Source: Kribbella caucasensis (GTDB lineage Bacteria > Actinomycetota > Actinomycetes > Propionibacteriales > Kribbellaceae). From it: DNA of 64,000 bases. Both the position numbers and the translations under genes were made by a program. The stretch spans positions 142,551 through 206,550 of the forward strand of contig NZ_SNWQ01000017.1 of the NCBI RefSeq assembly GCF_004361855.1, in the 5' to 3' direction. The notes under the pieces are model-generated. The model worked only from the letters and a program-made list of their open reading frames with translations. It did not search any database and was not told the DNA's origin. Shown piece by piece: positions 50,216-59,031 of this stretch. The first letter of the stretch is position 1. Every line of letters begins with the position of its first letter.

Positions 50216-51607
50216 TTCGATGCCTCCACGGTCTTCTCGGTGGTCTGCTGGTGGAATCGGGCGGCGACCGGGCGGATCAGCAGGTTGGCGACGAAGCCGA
50301 GGGCCAGGACGCCGACCATGGTGAACAGCGCGGGGCGGTAGGCCTCGGCGGTCAGTGTGCCCGGTTTACCTTCCCGGTCGAGGAATCCGTTGATGATCAG
50401 TGGTCCGGCGACCCCGGCGACCGACCAGGCGGTCAGCAGTCGGCCGTGGATCGCGCCGACTTGGTAGGTGCCGAACAGGTCGCGCAGGTACGCCGGAACG
50501 GTCGCGAATCCGCCGCCGTAGAAGGACAGGATCACGGCCGCCAGCAGGACGAAGATCACCGTGCTGTGGTGGCCGACCGTGGCCAGCAGGAAGTAGGCGA
50601 TGATGCCGACGCCGAGGTACATCGCGTAGATCGGTTTGCGGCCGATGATGTCCGACGTACTGGACCAGGCGAACCGGCCGGCCATGTTGAAGATCGACAG
50701 CAGGCCGACGAAACCGGACGCGGCCGCGACCGCGACCGTGGACTTGCCGTCGGCACCGCGGAAGAAGTCCTGGATCATCGGGCTGGCCTGTTCGAGGATG
50801 CCGATGCCGGCGGTGACGTTGCAGAGCAGCACAACCCACAGGCACCAGAACTGCGGCGTCTTGATCGCGTTCGCGGCCGACACGCTGGCCGTGGTGACCA
50901 GGCTCTTCCGCTTCACCGTCGCCGGGTCGAACCCGTCCGGTTTCCAGCCGTCGGCCGGGACCCGGATGTTGAACACCCCGAACATCATGATCACGAAGTA
51001 GCCGATGCCGAGGGTGAGGAACAACGCGACCAGGGCACCCCCACCGGCGACCGACGCGGAGTTGCCCGGGTCGTAGTTGTCGTCGTACATGCTGAGCAGT
51101 TGCCGGGACAGCGGGCTGGCGACCAGGGCGCCGCCGCCGAAGCCCATGATCGCCAGGCCGGTGGCCAGGCGGGCGGTCCGGGAACCACTTGATCAGCGTC
51201 GACACCGGCGAGATGTAGCCGATGCCGAGGCCGATGCCGCCGATCACGCCGTACCCGAGGTAGACGATCCAGAGCTGGCCGGTGCCGATGCCCAGGGCAC
51301 CGACCGCGAAGCCGGTGGCCCAGAAACAGGCGGACACGAACATCGCCTTGCGCGGGCCGTTCCGCTCCACCCAGGTGCCGCCGACCGCGGCGGACAGGCC
51401 GAGCATCACGATCGCGATGCTGAAGATGACCCCGATCGCGGTCTGAGAGGCATCGAAGTGCCTGATCAGCGAGGTCTTGTAGACCGATGTCGCATAGGCC
51501 TGACCGATGCACAGGTGAACCGCCAGTGCGGCCGGCGGGATCAGCCAGCGGCTGTATCCCGGCGGCGCGATGGTGTGCTCCCGATCGAGGACCGACAAGA
51601 TGCCCAT
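50212..51607 (-). pseudogene. OFA-type (oxalate/formate antiporter-like) MFS transporter with a frameshift
   Basis: The N-terminal half starts at the ATG 51605-51607 (GAAGGAGCC upstream; helices include GYSRWLIPPAALAVHLCIGQAYATSVY) and runs to STLIKWFPDRP near 51180. It then continues in another frame from IMGFGGGALVASPLSRQLL (about 51150) to the stop at 50212. The total of 1396 bp is one base more than 465 codons. One extra base or two missing bases at about 51170-51180 (inside GGCGGGCGG) would restore a protein of about 464 residues with twelve helices. Both halves are otherwise well preserved, so a recent mutation or sequencing error are about equally likely. Confidence 0.8.
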
Positions 51608-51667
51608 CACGGCTCCTTCAGGTATCGACCCCCCAGGTGGTGGATCCCATCGCGCATCCTGACCCAC

Positions 51668-51677
51668 TTGTATGCAA
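51668..51677. promoter_or_regulatory. GntR-like near-palindrome upstream of the OFA-type MFS gene
   Basis: TTGTATGCAA is a palindrome apart from one base pair and resembles FCD-type GntR operators. It lies 60 bp before the MFS start. No regulator for it is in the window. Confidence 0.25.
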
Positions 51678-51777
51678 TTTGTGAAGTGTTCAATCACCGA
51701 CTGTGCCCGTCCGGACCCGCTGAGGTGCCCGAGAGTGCCTGGTGCCAAGTCGCCCCGGAAGCTGTGAGACTGGACCC

Positions 51778-52398
51778 ATGGCGATCTCGGCGAAGTTGTT
51801 GGGTGAGGACGAGCACGTCGTCGTCAGCACCCGGACCCACTGGAAGGCGCTGATCTTCCCCGTCTTCCTGCTCCTGGCGGTGGCGGCCGGTGGCGGTTTC
51901 CTGGCCGCGATCGTGCCGGACGGCGGCTTCCAGACGCCCGCCCGGATCGCGATTCTCGCGGTCGGCGTGGTGCTGCTGGTGGCGTTCGCGGCCAAGCCGT
52001 TCCTGAACTGGTTCTTCTCCACCTATACGATCACCAACCGGCGGTTGATCACCCGGCACGGCATCCTGACCCGGACCGGCCGGGACATCCCGCTGATGCG
52101 GATCAACGACGTCTCGTACGAGCACGGCCTGGTCGACCGGATCCTCGGCTGCGGCACCCTGCACATCGAGTCGGCCGGGGAACGCGGTCAGGTGGTGCTG
52201 CCGGACGTCCCGCACGTCGAGCACGTCCACCTGCAGATGTCCGACCTGCTCTTCGGCGGGCCGGAGGGCAGGCCCGGTGACGGCATCCTCGACGACGAGA
52301 ACCCGGCGGAACAGCAGCAGCAGCAGCGCCGCCGCCAGCAGCGGCAGGAGCCGGACAGCGAGACCCTGTTCAGCTCGGACGACAACGACCGAAGCTAG
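51778..52398 (+). CDS. PH-domain (DUF304) membrane protein
   Basis: 206 residues from the ATG at 51778. Two membrane helices near the N-terminus (about 24-46 and 55-76) are followed by a bacterial PH domain (about 80-160) with YTITNRRLITRHGILTRTGRDIPL, RINDVSYEHGLVDRILGCGTLHIES. The C-terminal 40 residues are Gln/Arg/Asp-rich and look disordered. Role unknown; such proteins are common envelope components. The stop overlaps the convergent SARP remnant by four bases. Confidence 0.85.
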   Translation: MAISAKLLGEDEHVVVSTRTHWKALIFPVFLLLAVAAGGGFLAAIVPDGGFQTPARIAILAVGVVLLVAFAAKPFLNWFFSTYTITNRRLITRHGILTRTGRDIPLMRINDVSYEHGLVDRILGCGTLHIESAGERGQVVLPDVPHVEHVHLQMSDLLFGGPEGRPGDGILDDENPAEQQQQQRRRQQRQEPDSETLFSSDDNDRS

Positions 52399-52591
52399 CG
52401 CAGCAGCCGGTCAACAACCTCGGCCAGCGTCATGCCGGGGGCCGCTGGAGCCCTCTTCGAGCTGGCAGGCACCGCCCGGCCTTCTGCGAGCAGCAACAGG
52501 ACAAGCAGCGTTCGTTGCTTCGGGCTCCCAGCCGACAGGACCTCCCCGTCGTCCGCCAGCACCTCCAGCGGCCCAGCACGCTGAACCGCAT
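52395..52591 (-). pseudogene. Decayed SARP/AfsR-type regulator fragment
   Basis: An ATG at 52589-52591 with GGAGA upstream begins MRFSVLG, the usual opening of BTAD/SARP regulators. After codon 7 the frame breaks: GGCCG appears where GGCCCG would continue into GPLEVLADDGEVLSAG. In that second frame SPKQRTLLVLLLLAEGRAVP matches the DNA-binding domain start. The similarity ends soon after, and an unrelated tail runs to a TAG. The gene lacks nearly all of its DNA-binding and activation domains. Confidence 0.65.
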
Positions 52592-52717
52592 CACCCGGTC
52601 TCCTCAACGCTCGGATCAACGCTCCGGCAGACCTGCCCTTAAGCGTTCCTTTGCCCGCGAGTACGACGCTCGATCACGGCTGACTCGCTTGGGGGAAGTC
52701 CTGAAACGCGGCTGAGC

Positions 52718-53284
52718 TCAGCGGACGACGGGGAGGTCGCCGGTGGATTCGGCGTCGAGGTCGGCTGGGGAGTCCGGGGTCTTGGTGTTGTGCTCGACCT
52801 CGTCCAGGGCGAGTTCCTCGCGGAACACCCACTTGCGGTAGGACCAGAACCGGAACAGCGTGCCCAAGCCCAGGCCGATCACGTTGGCGGAGATGTTGTC
52901 GGCCAGCGCGGTGTGCAGGTCCAGGACGTACCGGGAGAAGCCCAGGCAGCCGGCGGCGATCAGCAGACCGATGCCGTTGAGCACGAAGAACAGCACGTAC
53001 TCCCGGTGCAGCCCGGAGCGCTCGCGGTGCCGCCACGTCCAGTGCCGGTTGCCCAAGTACGTCGCCACGGTGGCCACGGTCACCGAGATGAACTTCGCGG
53101 TGACCGGTTTGTCGGCCAGCATGCCGTCGCCGTGGTGGCCGACCACAACCAGCGGGTTGTTGAACACCAGCCAGTTGTAGATCGGCAGGTCGACGACCAT
53201 ACCGAGCAGACCGACCAGCCCGAACTTGGCCACTTCGTGCACCAGATGCTCGACCTGGCGATACAGCGCGGTGACGACCTTCAA
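52718..53284 (-). CDS. GtrA-family membrane protein
   Basis: 188 residues from a TTG at 53284 (no better start seen). Four membrane helices: about 20-45, 62-80 (KFISVTVATVATYLGNRHWTW), 95-118 and 125-148 (NVIGLGLGTLFRFWSYRKWVF). The helix-2 motif YLGNRHWTW and the RFWSYRKWVF stretch are typical of GtrA flippase-like proteins that help export undecaprenyl-linked sugars. The C-terminal 30 residues are acidic and cytoplasmic. Divergent from purK. Confidence 0.88.
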   Translation of the reverse strand: MKVVTALYRQVEHLVHEVAKFGLVGLLGMVVDLPIYNWLVFNNPLVVVGHHGDGMLADKPVTAKFISVTVATVATYLGNRHWTWRHRERSGLHREYVLFFVLNGIGLLIAAGCLGFSRYVLDLHTALADNISANVIGLGLGTLFRFWSYRKWVFREELALDEVEHNTKTPDSPADLDAESTGDLPVVR

Positions 53285-53302
53285 CGGACTGGAAGACTCT
53301 CT

Positions 53303-53336
53303 GTGAAGACGGACGACGGGTGAGGGCAGTCTTCAC
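53303..53336. promoter_or_regulatory. 8-bp inverted repeat between gtrA and purK
   Basis: GTGAAGAC (53303-53310) and GTCTTCAC (53329-53336) are perfect inverted copies 18 bp apart in the divergent 105-bp gap. This could be an operator or a hairpin. The -10-like TAGGCT at 53378-53383 lies 6 nt before the purK GTG. Confidence 0.35.
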
Positions 53337-53389
53337 GGTACCCAACGACGGGGCCGACACGAAATTCGTGCGGGCATTAGGCTCCCACC

Positions 53390-54562
53390 GTGAAGTTTGA
53401 GCGCAAGGACCTCCCGGTCGGCACGCCCGTGGTGGGGATGATCGGCGGCGGCCAGCTGGCCCGGATGACTCAGGAGACGGCGATCGCGCTGGGGATCCAG
53501 CTGCGGGTGCTGGCCGAGGGGCCGACGGTGTCGGCGGCCCAGGCGGTGGCCGACGCGCCGGTCGGCGACTACCGCGACCCGGAGACGGTACGCCGCTTCG
53601 CCGCCGAGGCGGATGTGGTCACGTTCGATCACGAGCACGTGCCGACCGACCTGCTGCACGAGTTGGAGGCCGCCGGGATCAAGGTACGGCCGGGGCCGGA
53701 CGCCCTCGTACACGCCCAGGACAAGGCGGTGATGCGGCAGCGGCTGGACACCTTCGACGCGCCCGCGCCGGCCCACCAGATGGTCGCCACGCGCGAGGAC
53801 GTCGCCGACTTCGCCAAACGGATCGGCGGCTTCCCGATCATCCTGAAGACCACCCGCGGCGGGTACGACGGCAAGGGCGTCTGGGTGGTCGACGGCCCCG
53901 ATGACGAGGGCGTCCAGGCGGCCTTCGGAGCCGGCGTCCCGATCTTGGCCGAGGAGAAGGTCGACTTCGTCCGCGAGCTGTCCGCGATCGTGGCCCGCAG
54001 CCCGCACGGCCAGGCCGTCGCCTACCCGATCGTGGAGTCCGTCCAGGAGAACGGTGTCTGCGTCGAGGTGACCGCGCCCGCACCCGGGCTGCCGCCGGAG
54101 AAGGCCGCTCAGGCGCAGCAGACCGCGCTCCGGATCGCTGGCGAGCTGGGCATGGTCGGGATCCTCGCGGTCGAGATGTTCGAGGCCCGGGACGGCCGGT
54201 TGCTGGTCAACGAACTGGCGATGCGGCCGCACAACACCGGTCACTGGTCGATCGACGGTGCGGTCACCAGTCAGTTCGAGAACCACCTGCGCGCCGTACT
54301 GGACCTGCCGCTCGGATCACCGGCCGCGCGGGCGCCGTACACGGTGATGGTGAACGTGCTCGGCGGCGACGTCGAGGACATGCATCTCGGGCTGCTGCAC
54401 TGCATGGCCCGGGACCCGGGGCTGAGGGTGCACTTCTACGGCAAGTCCGTGCAGCCCGGTCGCAAGATCGGCCACGTCACGGCGTACGGGGACGACCTCG
54501 AGGAGACCCGTGAGCGCGCCCGCCACGCGGCGGCGTACCTGACCGGCACGATCGACGAATGA
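53390..54562 (+). CDS. purK: N5-carboxyaminoimidazole ribonucleotide synthase
   Basis: 390 residues from the GTG at 53390. ATP-grasp protein with the PurK signatures VGMIGGGQLARMTQETAI at the start, VTFDHEHVP, ILKTTRGGYDGKGVWVV and NELAMRPHNTGHWSIDGAVTSQFENHLRA. It forms N5-CAIR from AIR, ATP and bicarbonate in purine synthesis. The next gene is purE, 28 bp on, so the two steps are encoded together. A TAGGCT with 6 nt to the start and no Shine-Dalgarno suggests a leaderless mRNA. Confidence 0.94.
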   Translation: MKFERKDLPVGTPVVGMIGGGQLARMTQETAIALGIQLRVLAEGPTVSAAQAVADAPVGDYRDPETVRRFAAEADVVTFDHEHVPTDLLHELEAAGIKVRPGPDALVHAQDKAVMRQRLDTFDAPAPAHQMVATREDVADFAKRIGGFPIILKTTRGGYDGKGVWVVDGPDDEGVQAAFGAGVPILAEEKVDFVRELSAIVARSPHGQAVAYPIVESVQENGVCVEVTAPAPGLPPEKAAQAQQTALRIAGELGMVGILAVEMFEARDGRLLVNELAMRPHNTGHWSIDGAVTSQFENHLRAVLDLPLGSPAARAPYTVMVNVLGGDVEDMHLGLLHCMARDPGLRVHFYGKSVQPGRKIGHVTAYGDDLEETRERARHAAAYLTGTIDE

Positions 54563-54590
54563 GCCTGGTTTTCAATTTGAGGATGGCAGC

Positions 54591-55094
54591 ATGAGCGTGG
54601 GCATCGTGATGGGCTCGGACTCCGACTGGCCGGTGATGAAGGCCGCGGCCGAGACCTGCGTCGAGTTCGATGTGCCCTTTGAGGCAGATGTGATCTCCGC
54701 GCACCGGATGCCGGTCGAGATGATCGACTACGGACGGTCAGCCCACGAGCGGGGGTTGAAGGTGCTGATCGCGGGCGCCGGTGGGGCCGCCCACCTGCCC
54801 GGCATGCTCGCTGCGGTGACCCCGCTGCCGGTGATCGGCGTACCGGTGCCGCTGAAGTACCTGGACGGGATGGACTCGCTGCTGTCCATCGTGCAGATGC
54901 CGGCCGGCGTACCGGTGGCCACGGTGTCGATCGGGAACGCGCGGAACGCGGGGCTGCTCGCGGTCCGGATCCTGGCGACGTCCGACGACGGACTGCGGGA
55001 GCGGATGAGTGATTTCCAGGAGTCGCTCGCCGAGCTGGCCCGGGGCAAGGGAAGTACCGTGCGTAACGGCGCGGCAGAGCTGCGTCAAGGCTGA
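54591..55094 (+). CDS. purE: N5-CAIR mutase
   Basis: 167 residues from the ATG at 54591 (TTGAGGATGG upstream). Class I PurE: VGIVMGSDSDWPVMKAAAE, FEADVISAHRMPVEMIDY with the active-site His-Arg, and IAGAGGAAHLPGMLAA. It converts N5-CAIR to CAIR in purine synthesis and acts after PurK. The final 15 residues are polar. A hairpin follows at 55121-55146, which may end the purKE transcript. Confidence 0.95.
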   Translation: MSVGIVMGSDSDWPVMKAAAETCVEFDVPFEADVISAHRMPVEMIDYGRSAHERGLKVLIAGAGGAAHLPGMLAAVTPLPVIGVPVPLKYLDGMDSLLSIVQMPAGVPVATVSIGNARNAGLLAVRILATSDDGLRERMSDFQESLAELARGKGSTVRNGAAELRQG

Positions 55095-55120
55095 CCTCGT
55101 AACGGTTTTCCGCACACTTG

Positions 55121-55146
55121 GGATGGGTAGCCGTGTGATCCCATCC
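55121..55146. terminator. Hairpin after purE
   Basis: GGATGGG (55121-55127) pairs with CCCATCC (55140-55146) over a 12-nt loop, 27 bp after the purE stop. There is no T-tract. TAAGGT at 55156-55161 just beyond it is the likely -10 of the next gene. Confidence 0.4.
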
Positions 55147-55169
55147 ATTGTCGTCTAAGGTCGTCGATC

Positions 55170-56390
55170 GTGACTCCGCCCGCAGAACCGGACACGCAGA
55201 GCATCCCGGTCAGATACTGGCTCTGGCTGTTCGGCGCTGTCGTTTCGCTCCTCGGCGATCTCACCATGACATTCGCCATCGGCTGGTCGGCGAGCTCCCA
55301 CGGCGGCCGCATCGCCGGCCTGGTCCTGCTGCTCGCCGCGGCTCCCCGGGCCGCGCTGCTGCTGATCGGCGGTGCGGTCGGCGACCGGTTCGGTGCGCCC
55401 AGGGTCCTGCTGTTCAGCTGTATGGCGATGTTCTGCGTCACCGCGGCCCTGGTCCCGGTCACGCTCGCGATCGACGAACCGGTCTCGCTGCTGCTCGGTA
55501 CGGCGCTGGTGGTCGGCGTGATCGACGCGTTCTTCCTGCCGTCGTCCCGGTCGATGCCCCGTCTACTGGTCCCGCCTGAGCAGGTCCCCCGCGCGCTGGC
55601 GAGCTTCCAGGTCACCGGCGTGGTCTTCGCGGTCACCGGTACGGCGGTCGGCGGCGTCCTGGTCAGCTGGGCCGGCCTGACCGCGGCGGCAGGGTTCGAC
55701 GCGCTGACGTTCGCCGTGATGATCGTGGTGCTGATCCTGCTGCGGAACACGATCGCGCCGACCGGCAAGGTGACGACGGGCATGTTCCGGTCCATCGCGG
55801 ACGGCGTGAAGATGGCGTTCGGGCGGCCGCTGACGCGCGCGCTGCTGATCACCATGACAGTCGCGGCCGGGTTGCTGATGCCGATGGACGCGTTGCTGCT
55901 GCCGTTGCTGGCCAGAGATCACCAATGGGACGCGGCGACGGCGGGTCTGCTGGTCGCCAGCCGGAGCCTCGGGGTCGGGGTGATCGCGTTGCGGATCCTG
56001 TTGCGCGGGGCCTTCCCCCGGCCGGGGATGGTCGCGGCGATGGGGTTGCTGCTCGCCGGGGTCGGGTTGCTGGGGCTGTCGGTGTTCGAGCCGTTGCCGT
56101 TGACGATCGCGGCCGCTGTGGTGAGCGGTATCGGGGTCGGGACGTTCACCGGGCATGTGCTGCCGTTGCTGATGAACTCGGTCGAGCGCGAGTACCAGTC
56201 CCGGCTGCAGTCGGTGGTGGTGCTGTGCCAGAGCCTCGCGCTGGTGGTGATGAACCCGGTGCTGGGCACGTTCGCGGACCTGGACGGGGTCGGGATCACC
56301 GGGGTCTGCCTCGGGATCAGCATCTGCTCGGCGCTGATCGGAGCCATCGCCCTTACCCGCCCCGTCCTGAGAAACGCGACAGTCTCCTAA
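55170..56390 (+). CDS. MFS transporter, 12-helix
   Basis: 406 residues from the GTG at 55170; TAAGGT 8 nt upstream suggests a leaderless mRNA. Twelve membrane helices are traceable; the first loop GAVGDRFGAPRVLLFS is MFS motif A-like, and PSSRSMPRLLVPPEQVPRALASFQVTGVV resembles the macrolide-efflux (MFS_3) group. The substrate is unknown. Its end overlaps the convergent ugd gene by four bases. Confidence 0.85.
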   Translation: MTPPAEPDTQSIPVRYWLWLFGAVVSLLGDLTMTFAIGWSASSHGGRIAGLVLLLAAAPRAALLLIGGAVGDRFGAPRVLLFSCMAMFCVTAALVPVTLAIDEPVSLLLGTALVVGVIDAFFLPSSRSMPRLLVPPEQVPRALASFQVTGVVFAVTGTAVGGVLVSWAGLTAAAGFDALTFAVMIVVLILLRNTIAPTGKVTTGMFRSIADGVKMAFGRPLTRALLITMTVAAGLLMPMDALLLPLLARDHQWDAATAGLLVASRSLGVGVIALRILLRGAFPRPGMVAAMGLLLAGVGLLGLSVFEPLPLTIAAAVVSGIGVGTFTGHVLPLLMNSVEREYQSRLQSVVVLCQSLALVVMNPVLGTFADLDGVGITGVCLGISICSALIGAIALTRPVLRNATVS

Positions 56391-57733
56391 GGCTTGCCGG
56401 GGGCCCGATAGGTCCAGCCGGCCGCGCGCCACTGGGCGCTGTCGAGGGACAGCCGGGCGTCCAGCAGCACCGGGATCGACACCGCGTCCTTGAGCGCGAC
56501 CGGGTCCAGCTGCTGGAACTCCGGCCACTCGGTCAGGTGCAGGACCAGGTGTGCGTCCTCGCAGGCCTCGGCCGCGGACGCGGCGTACCGCAGCGTCGGG
56601 CGGACCCGGCGCGCGTTCTCCATCGCCTCCGGGTCGTACACGCTGACGGTCGCGCCGTGCAGCTGGATCCGGCCGGCCACGTCGAGCGCGGGCGAGTCGC
56701 GGACGTCGTCGGTACCGGCCTTGAAGGCGGCGCCGAGCACGGTCACGTTGCGGCCGACCCACTCGGCGCCGAGCAGCTCGTGGGCGGTGTCCACGATCCG
56801 CGCCCGCCGGCGGTAGTTGATGTCGTCGACCTCGCGGAGCAGCGTGATGACCTCTTCGACGCCGAGCTCGCCGGCCCGGGCCATGAACGCGCGCAGGTCC
56901 TTCGGCAGGCAGCCGCCGCCGTACCCCGGGCCCGCGTTCAGCATGCCGCGGCCGATCCGCTTGTCGAAGCCGAGCGCGTCGGCCAGCTGGGTGACGTCCG
57001 CGCCGGTCGCGTCGGCCATCTCGGCGAGCGCGTTGATGAACGAGATCTTGGTGGCCAGGAAGGCGTTCGCGCCGCCCTTGACCAGTTCGGCGGTGGGCAG
57101 GTTGCAGACGACGACCGGTGAACCCTCGGCGATCGGCGTGGCGAACACCTGCCGCAGCGTGGCCTCCGCCGCGGCGGACTGGACGCCGAACACCAGCCGG
57201 TCCGGGTGCAACGTGTCGTCGACGCCGTGCGCCTCGCGGAGGAACTCGGGTTGCCAGGCGATCTCCACACCCGCACCAGCCGGGGCCTCGGTGTGGAACC
57301 GCTGCTCCACCCGCTTCGACGTACCGACCGGCACGGTGGACCGGCCGACCACGAGACACGGCCGGGTCAGCAACGGCGCGAGCATGTCGACCACCGAGTT
57401 CACCTGGGCCAGGTCAGCGGAGTCGCTACCCTCCGTCTGCGGCGTACCGACGCAGATGAAGTGCACGTCCGCCCAGTCGGCGATCTCGTGATAGTCCTTG
57501 GTGAAGCGCAGCCGGCCGGAGTCGGTGTGCTTCTTCAGCAGCGGGTCCAGCCCGGGTTCGTAGAGCGGGGCCTTGCCGTCGCTGAGCAGCTTCAGCCGGT
57601 GCTCGTCGATCTCGACCCCGATCACATCGAAGCCGAACTCGGCCATCCCCGCGGCGGTGTTCGCGCCGAGGTAGTTGGTGCCGATCACCGCGATCCGCAG
57701 CGGTCGCTCGCTGGTGGGCGTGCCTTCAGTCAT
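56387..57733 (-). CDS. ugd: UDP-glucose 6-dehydrogenase
   Basis: 448 residues from the ATG at 57731-57733. N-terminal Rossmann domain IAVIGTNYLGANTAAGMAEFGFDV, central domain with the catalytic Cys in GPGYGGGCLPKDLRAF, and a C-terminal NAD/UDP domain (VTVLGAAFKAGTDDVRDSPALDVA). STVPVGTSKRVEQ is also typical. It oxidises UDP-glucose to UDP-glucuronate for envelope polysaccharides. The catalytic motif reads GYGGG where GFGGS is usual, a mild change. Divergent from an acyl-CoA dehydrogenase gene. Confidence 0.93.
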   Translation of the reverse strand: MTEGTPTSERPLRIAVIGTNYLGANTAAGMAEFGFDVIGVEIDEHRLKLLSDGKAPLYEPGLDPLLKKHTDSGRLRFTKDYHEIADWADVHFICVGTPQTEGSDSADLAQVNSVVDMLAPLLTRPCLVVGRSTVPVGTSKRVEQRFHTEAPAGAGVEIAWQPEFLREAHGVDDTLHPDRLVFGVQSAAAEATLRQVFATPIAEGSPVVVCNLPTAELVKGGANAFLATKISFINALAEMADATGADVTQLADALGFDKRIGRGMLNAGPGYGGGCLPKDLRAFMARAGELGVEEVITLLREVDDINYRRRARIVDTAHELLGAEWVGRNVTVLGAAFKAGTDDVRDSPALDVAGRIQLHGATVSVYDPEAMENARRVRPTLRYAASAAEACEDAHLVLHLTEWPEFQQLDPVALKDAVSIPVLLDARLSLDSAQWRAAGWTYRAPGKP

Positions 57734-57867
57734 GCGAGGGACTTTACCCAGGCCGGTTATCACCTGGTGACCGGATCATGTCCAACCGTTCATTTCCTGT
57801 GCGCCGTTCGTCACTTTCCGCCTATCACGGGTCCCCGTCGCGGGCGTTCCGTCGTACATTGCAACTC

Positions 57868-59031
57868 GTGAGTAACTCATTCGACCTGTACGCGCTGTCC
57901 GAGGAGCACCAGGCGATCCGCGAGGCGGTCCGCGACGTGTGCGACGCCAAAGTGGCCCCGCACGCCGGTGACGCGGACGAGCTCGCCGAGTTCCCGAAGG
58001 CCTCGTACGACGCGCTGAAGGCGTCGGACTTCCACGCGCCGCACATCCCCGAGCAGTACGGCGGGGCCGGGGCGGACGCGCTCGCCACCGTGATCGTGAT
58101 CGAGGAGGTCGCCCGGGCCTGCGCGTCGACCTCGCTGATCCCCGCGGTGAACAAGCTCGGCTCGCTGCCGCTGCTGCTGTCCGCCTCGGACGAGGTCAAG
58201 CAGCGCTACCTGCCGCCGGTCGCGGCGGGTGACGCGATGTTCTCCTACTGCCTGTCCGAGCCCGAAGCCGGTTCGGACGCGGCCTCGATGAAGACCCGCG
58301 CGGTGCTCGACGGGGATGGTTTTGTCCTGAATGGCGTGAAGCGCTGGATCACCAACGCCGGCGTGAGCGACTACTACACGGTCTTCGCGGTGACGGATCC
58401 GGACGCCAGCTCGAAGGGCATCAGCGCCTTCGTGGTCGAGAAGTCTGACGAGGGCGTCTCCTTCGGGGCGCCGGAGAAGAAGCTCGGCATCAAGGGCTCG
58501 CCGACCCGCGAGGTCTACCTGGACAACGTCCGTATCCCCGCCTCGCGTCTCATCGGCGAGCCGGGCACCGGCTTCAGCACCGCGATGGCCACCCTCGACC
58601 ACACCCGGGTGACGATCGCCGCCCAGGCCCTCGGTATCGCCCAGGGCGCGCTCGACTACGCGCTCGGCTACGTCAAGGAGCGCAAGCAGTTCGGCAAGGC
58701 GATCGCGGAGTTCCAGGGCCTGCAGTTCATGCTCGCCGACATGGGCATGAAGATCGAGGCCGCCCGCCAGCTCACGTACGCCGCTGCCGCCCGCTCCGAA
58801 CGCGGTGATGCGGACCTCACCTACTTCGGCGCCGCCGCGAAGTGCTTCGCCTCCGACACCGCCATGGCCGTCACCACCGACGCCGTCCAGCTCCTCGGCG
58901 GCTACGGCTACACCCACGACTACCCAGTCGAACGCATGATGCGCGACGCCAAGATCACCCAGATCTACGAAGGCACCAACCAGGTCCAGCGCATCGTCAT
59001 GGCCCGCCAGCTGTTGAAGGGCCTGGGCTGA
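57868..59031 (+). CDS. Acyl-CoA dehydrogenase
   Basis: 387 residues from the GTG at 57868; TACATT at 57855-57860 with 7 nt to the GTG and no Shine-Dalgarno suggests a leaderless transcript. Signatures: FSYCLSEPEAGSDAASMKTRAV, VLNGVKRWITNAGVSDYYTVFAV, ERKQFGKAIAEFQGLQFMLADM and QLLGGYGYTHDYPVERMMRDAKITQIYEGTNQVQRIVMARQ. The catalytic Glu is in YEGTNQ, as in short-chain acyl-CoA dehydrogenases. It probably oxidises short or branched acyl-CoA. It is the last chromosomal-type gene before the anti-phage operon. Confidence 0.93.
   Translation: MSNSFDLYALSEEHQAIREAVRDVCDAKVAPHAGDADELAEFPKASYDALKASDFHAPHIPEQYGGAGADALATVIVIEEVARACASTSLIPAVNKLGSLPLLLSASDEVKQRYLPPVAAGDAMFSYCLSEPEAGSDAASMKTRAVLDGDGFVLNGVKRWITNAGVSDYYTVFAVTDPDASSKGISAFVVEKSDEGVSFGAPEKKLGIKGSPTREVYLDNVRIPASRLIGEPGTGFSTAMATLDHTRVTIAAQALGIAQGALDYALGYVKERKQFGKAIAEFQGLQFMLADMGMKIEAARQLTYAAAARSERGDADLTYFGAAAKCFASDTAMAVTTDAVQLLGGYGYTHDYPVERMMRDAKITQIYEGTNQVQRIVMARQLLKGLG

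Noticed and set aside
54563..54590. Purine riboswitch before purE
   Set aside because: The gap is only 28 bp and holds just a ribosome site; no aptamer fold is possible.
57753..57774. Palindromic operator between ugd and acyl-CoA dehydrogenase (TCACCTGGTGA with CCGGT/ACCGG flanks)
   Set aside because: The core is an 11-bp palindrome but the flanks are misaligned by two bases and no adjacent regulator exists; kept only as a note.
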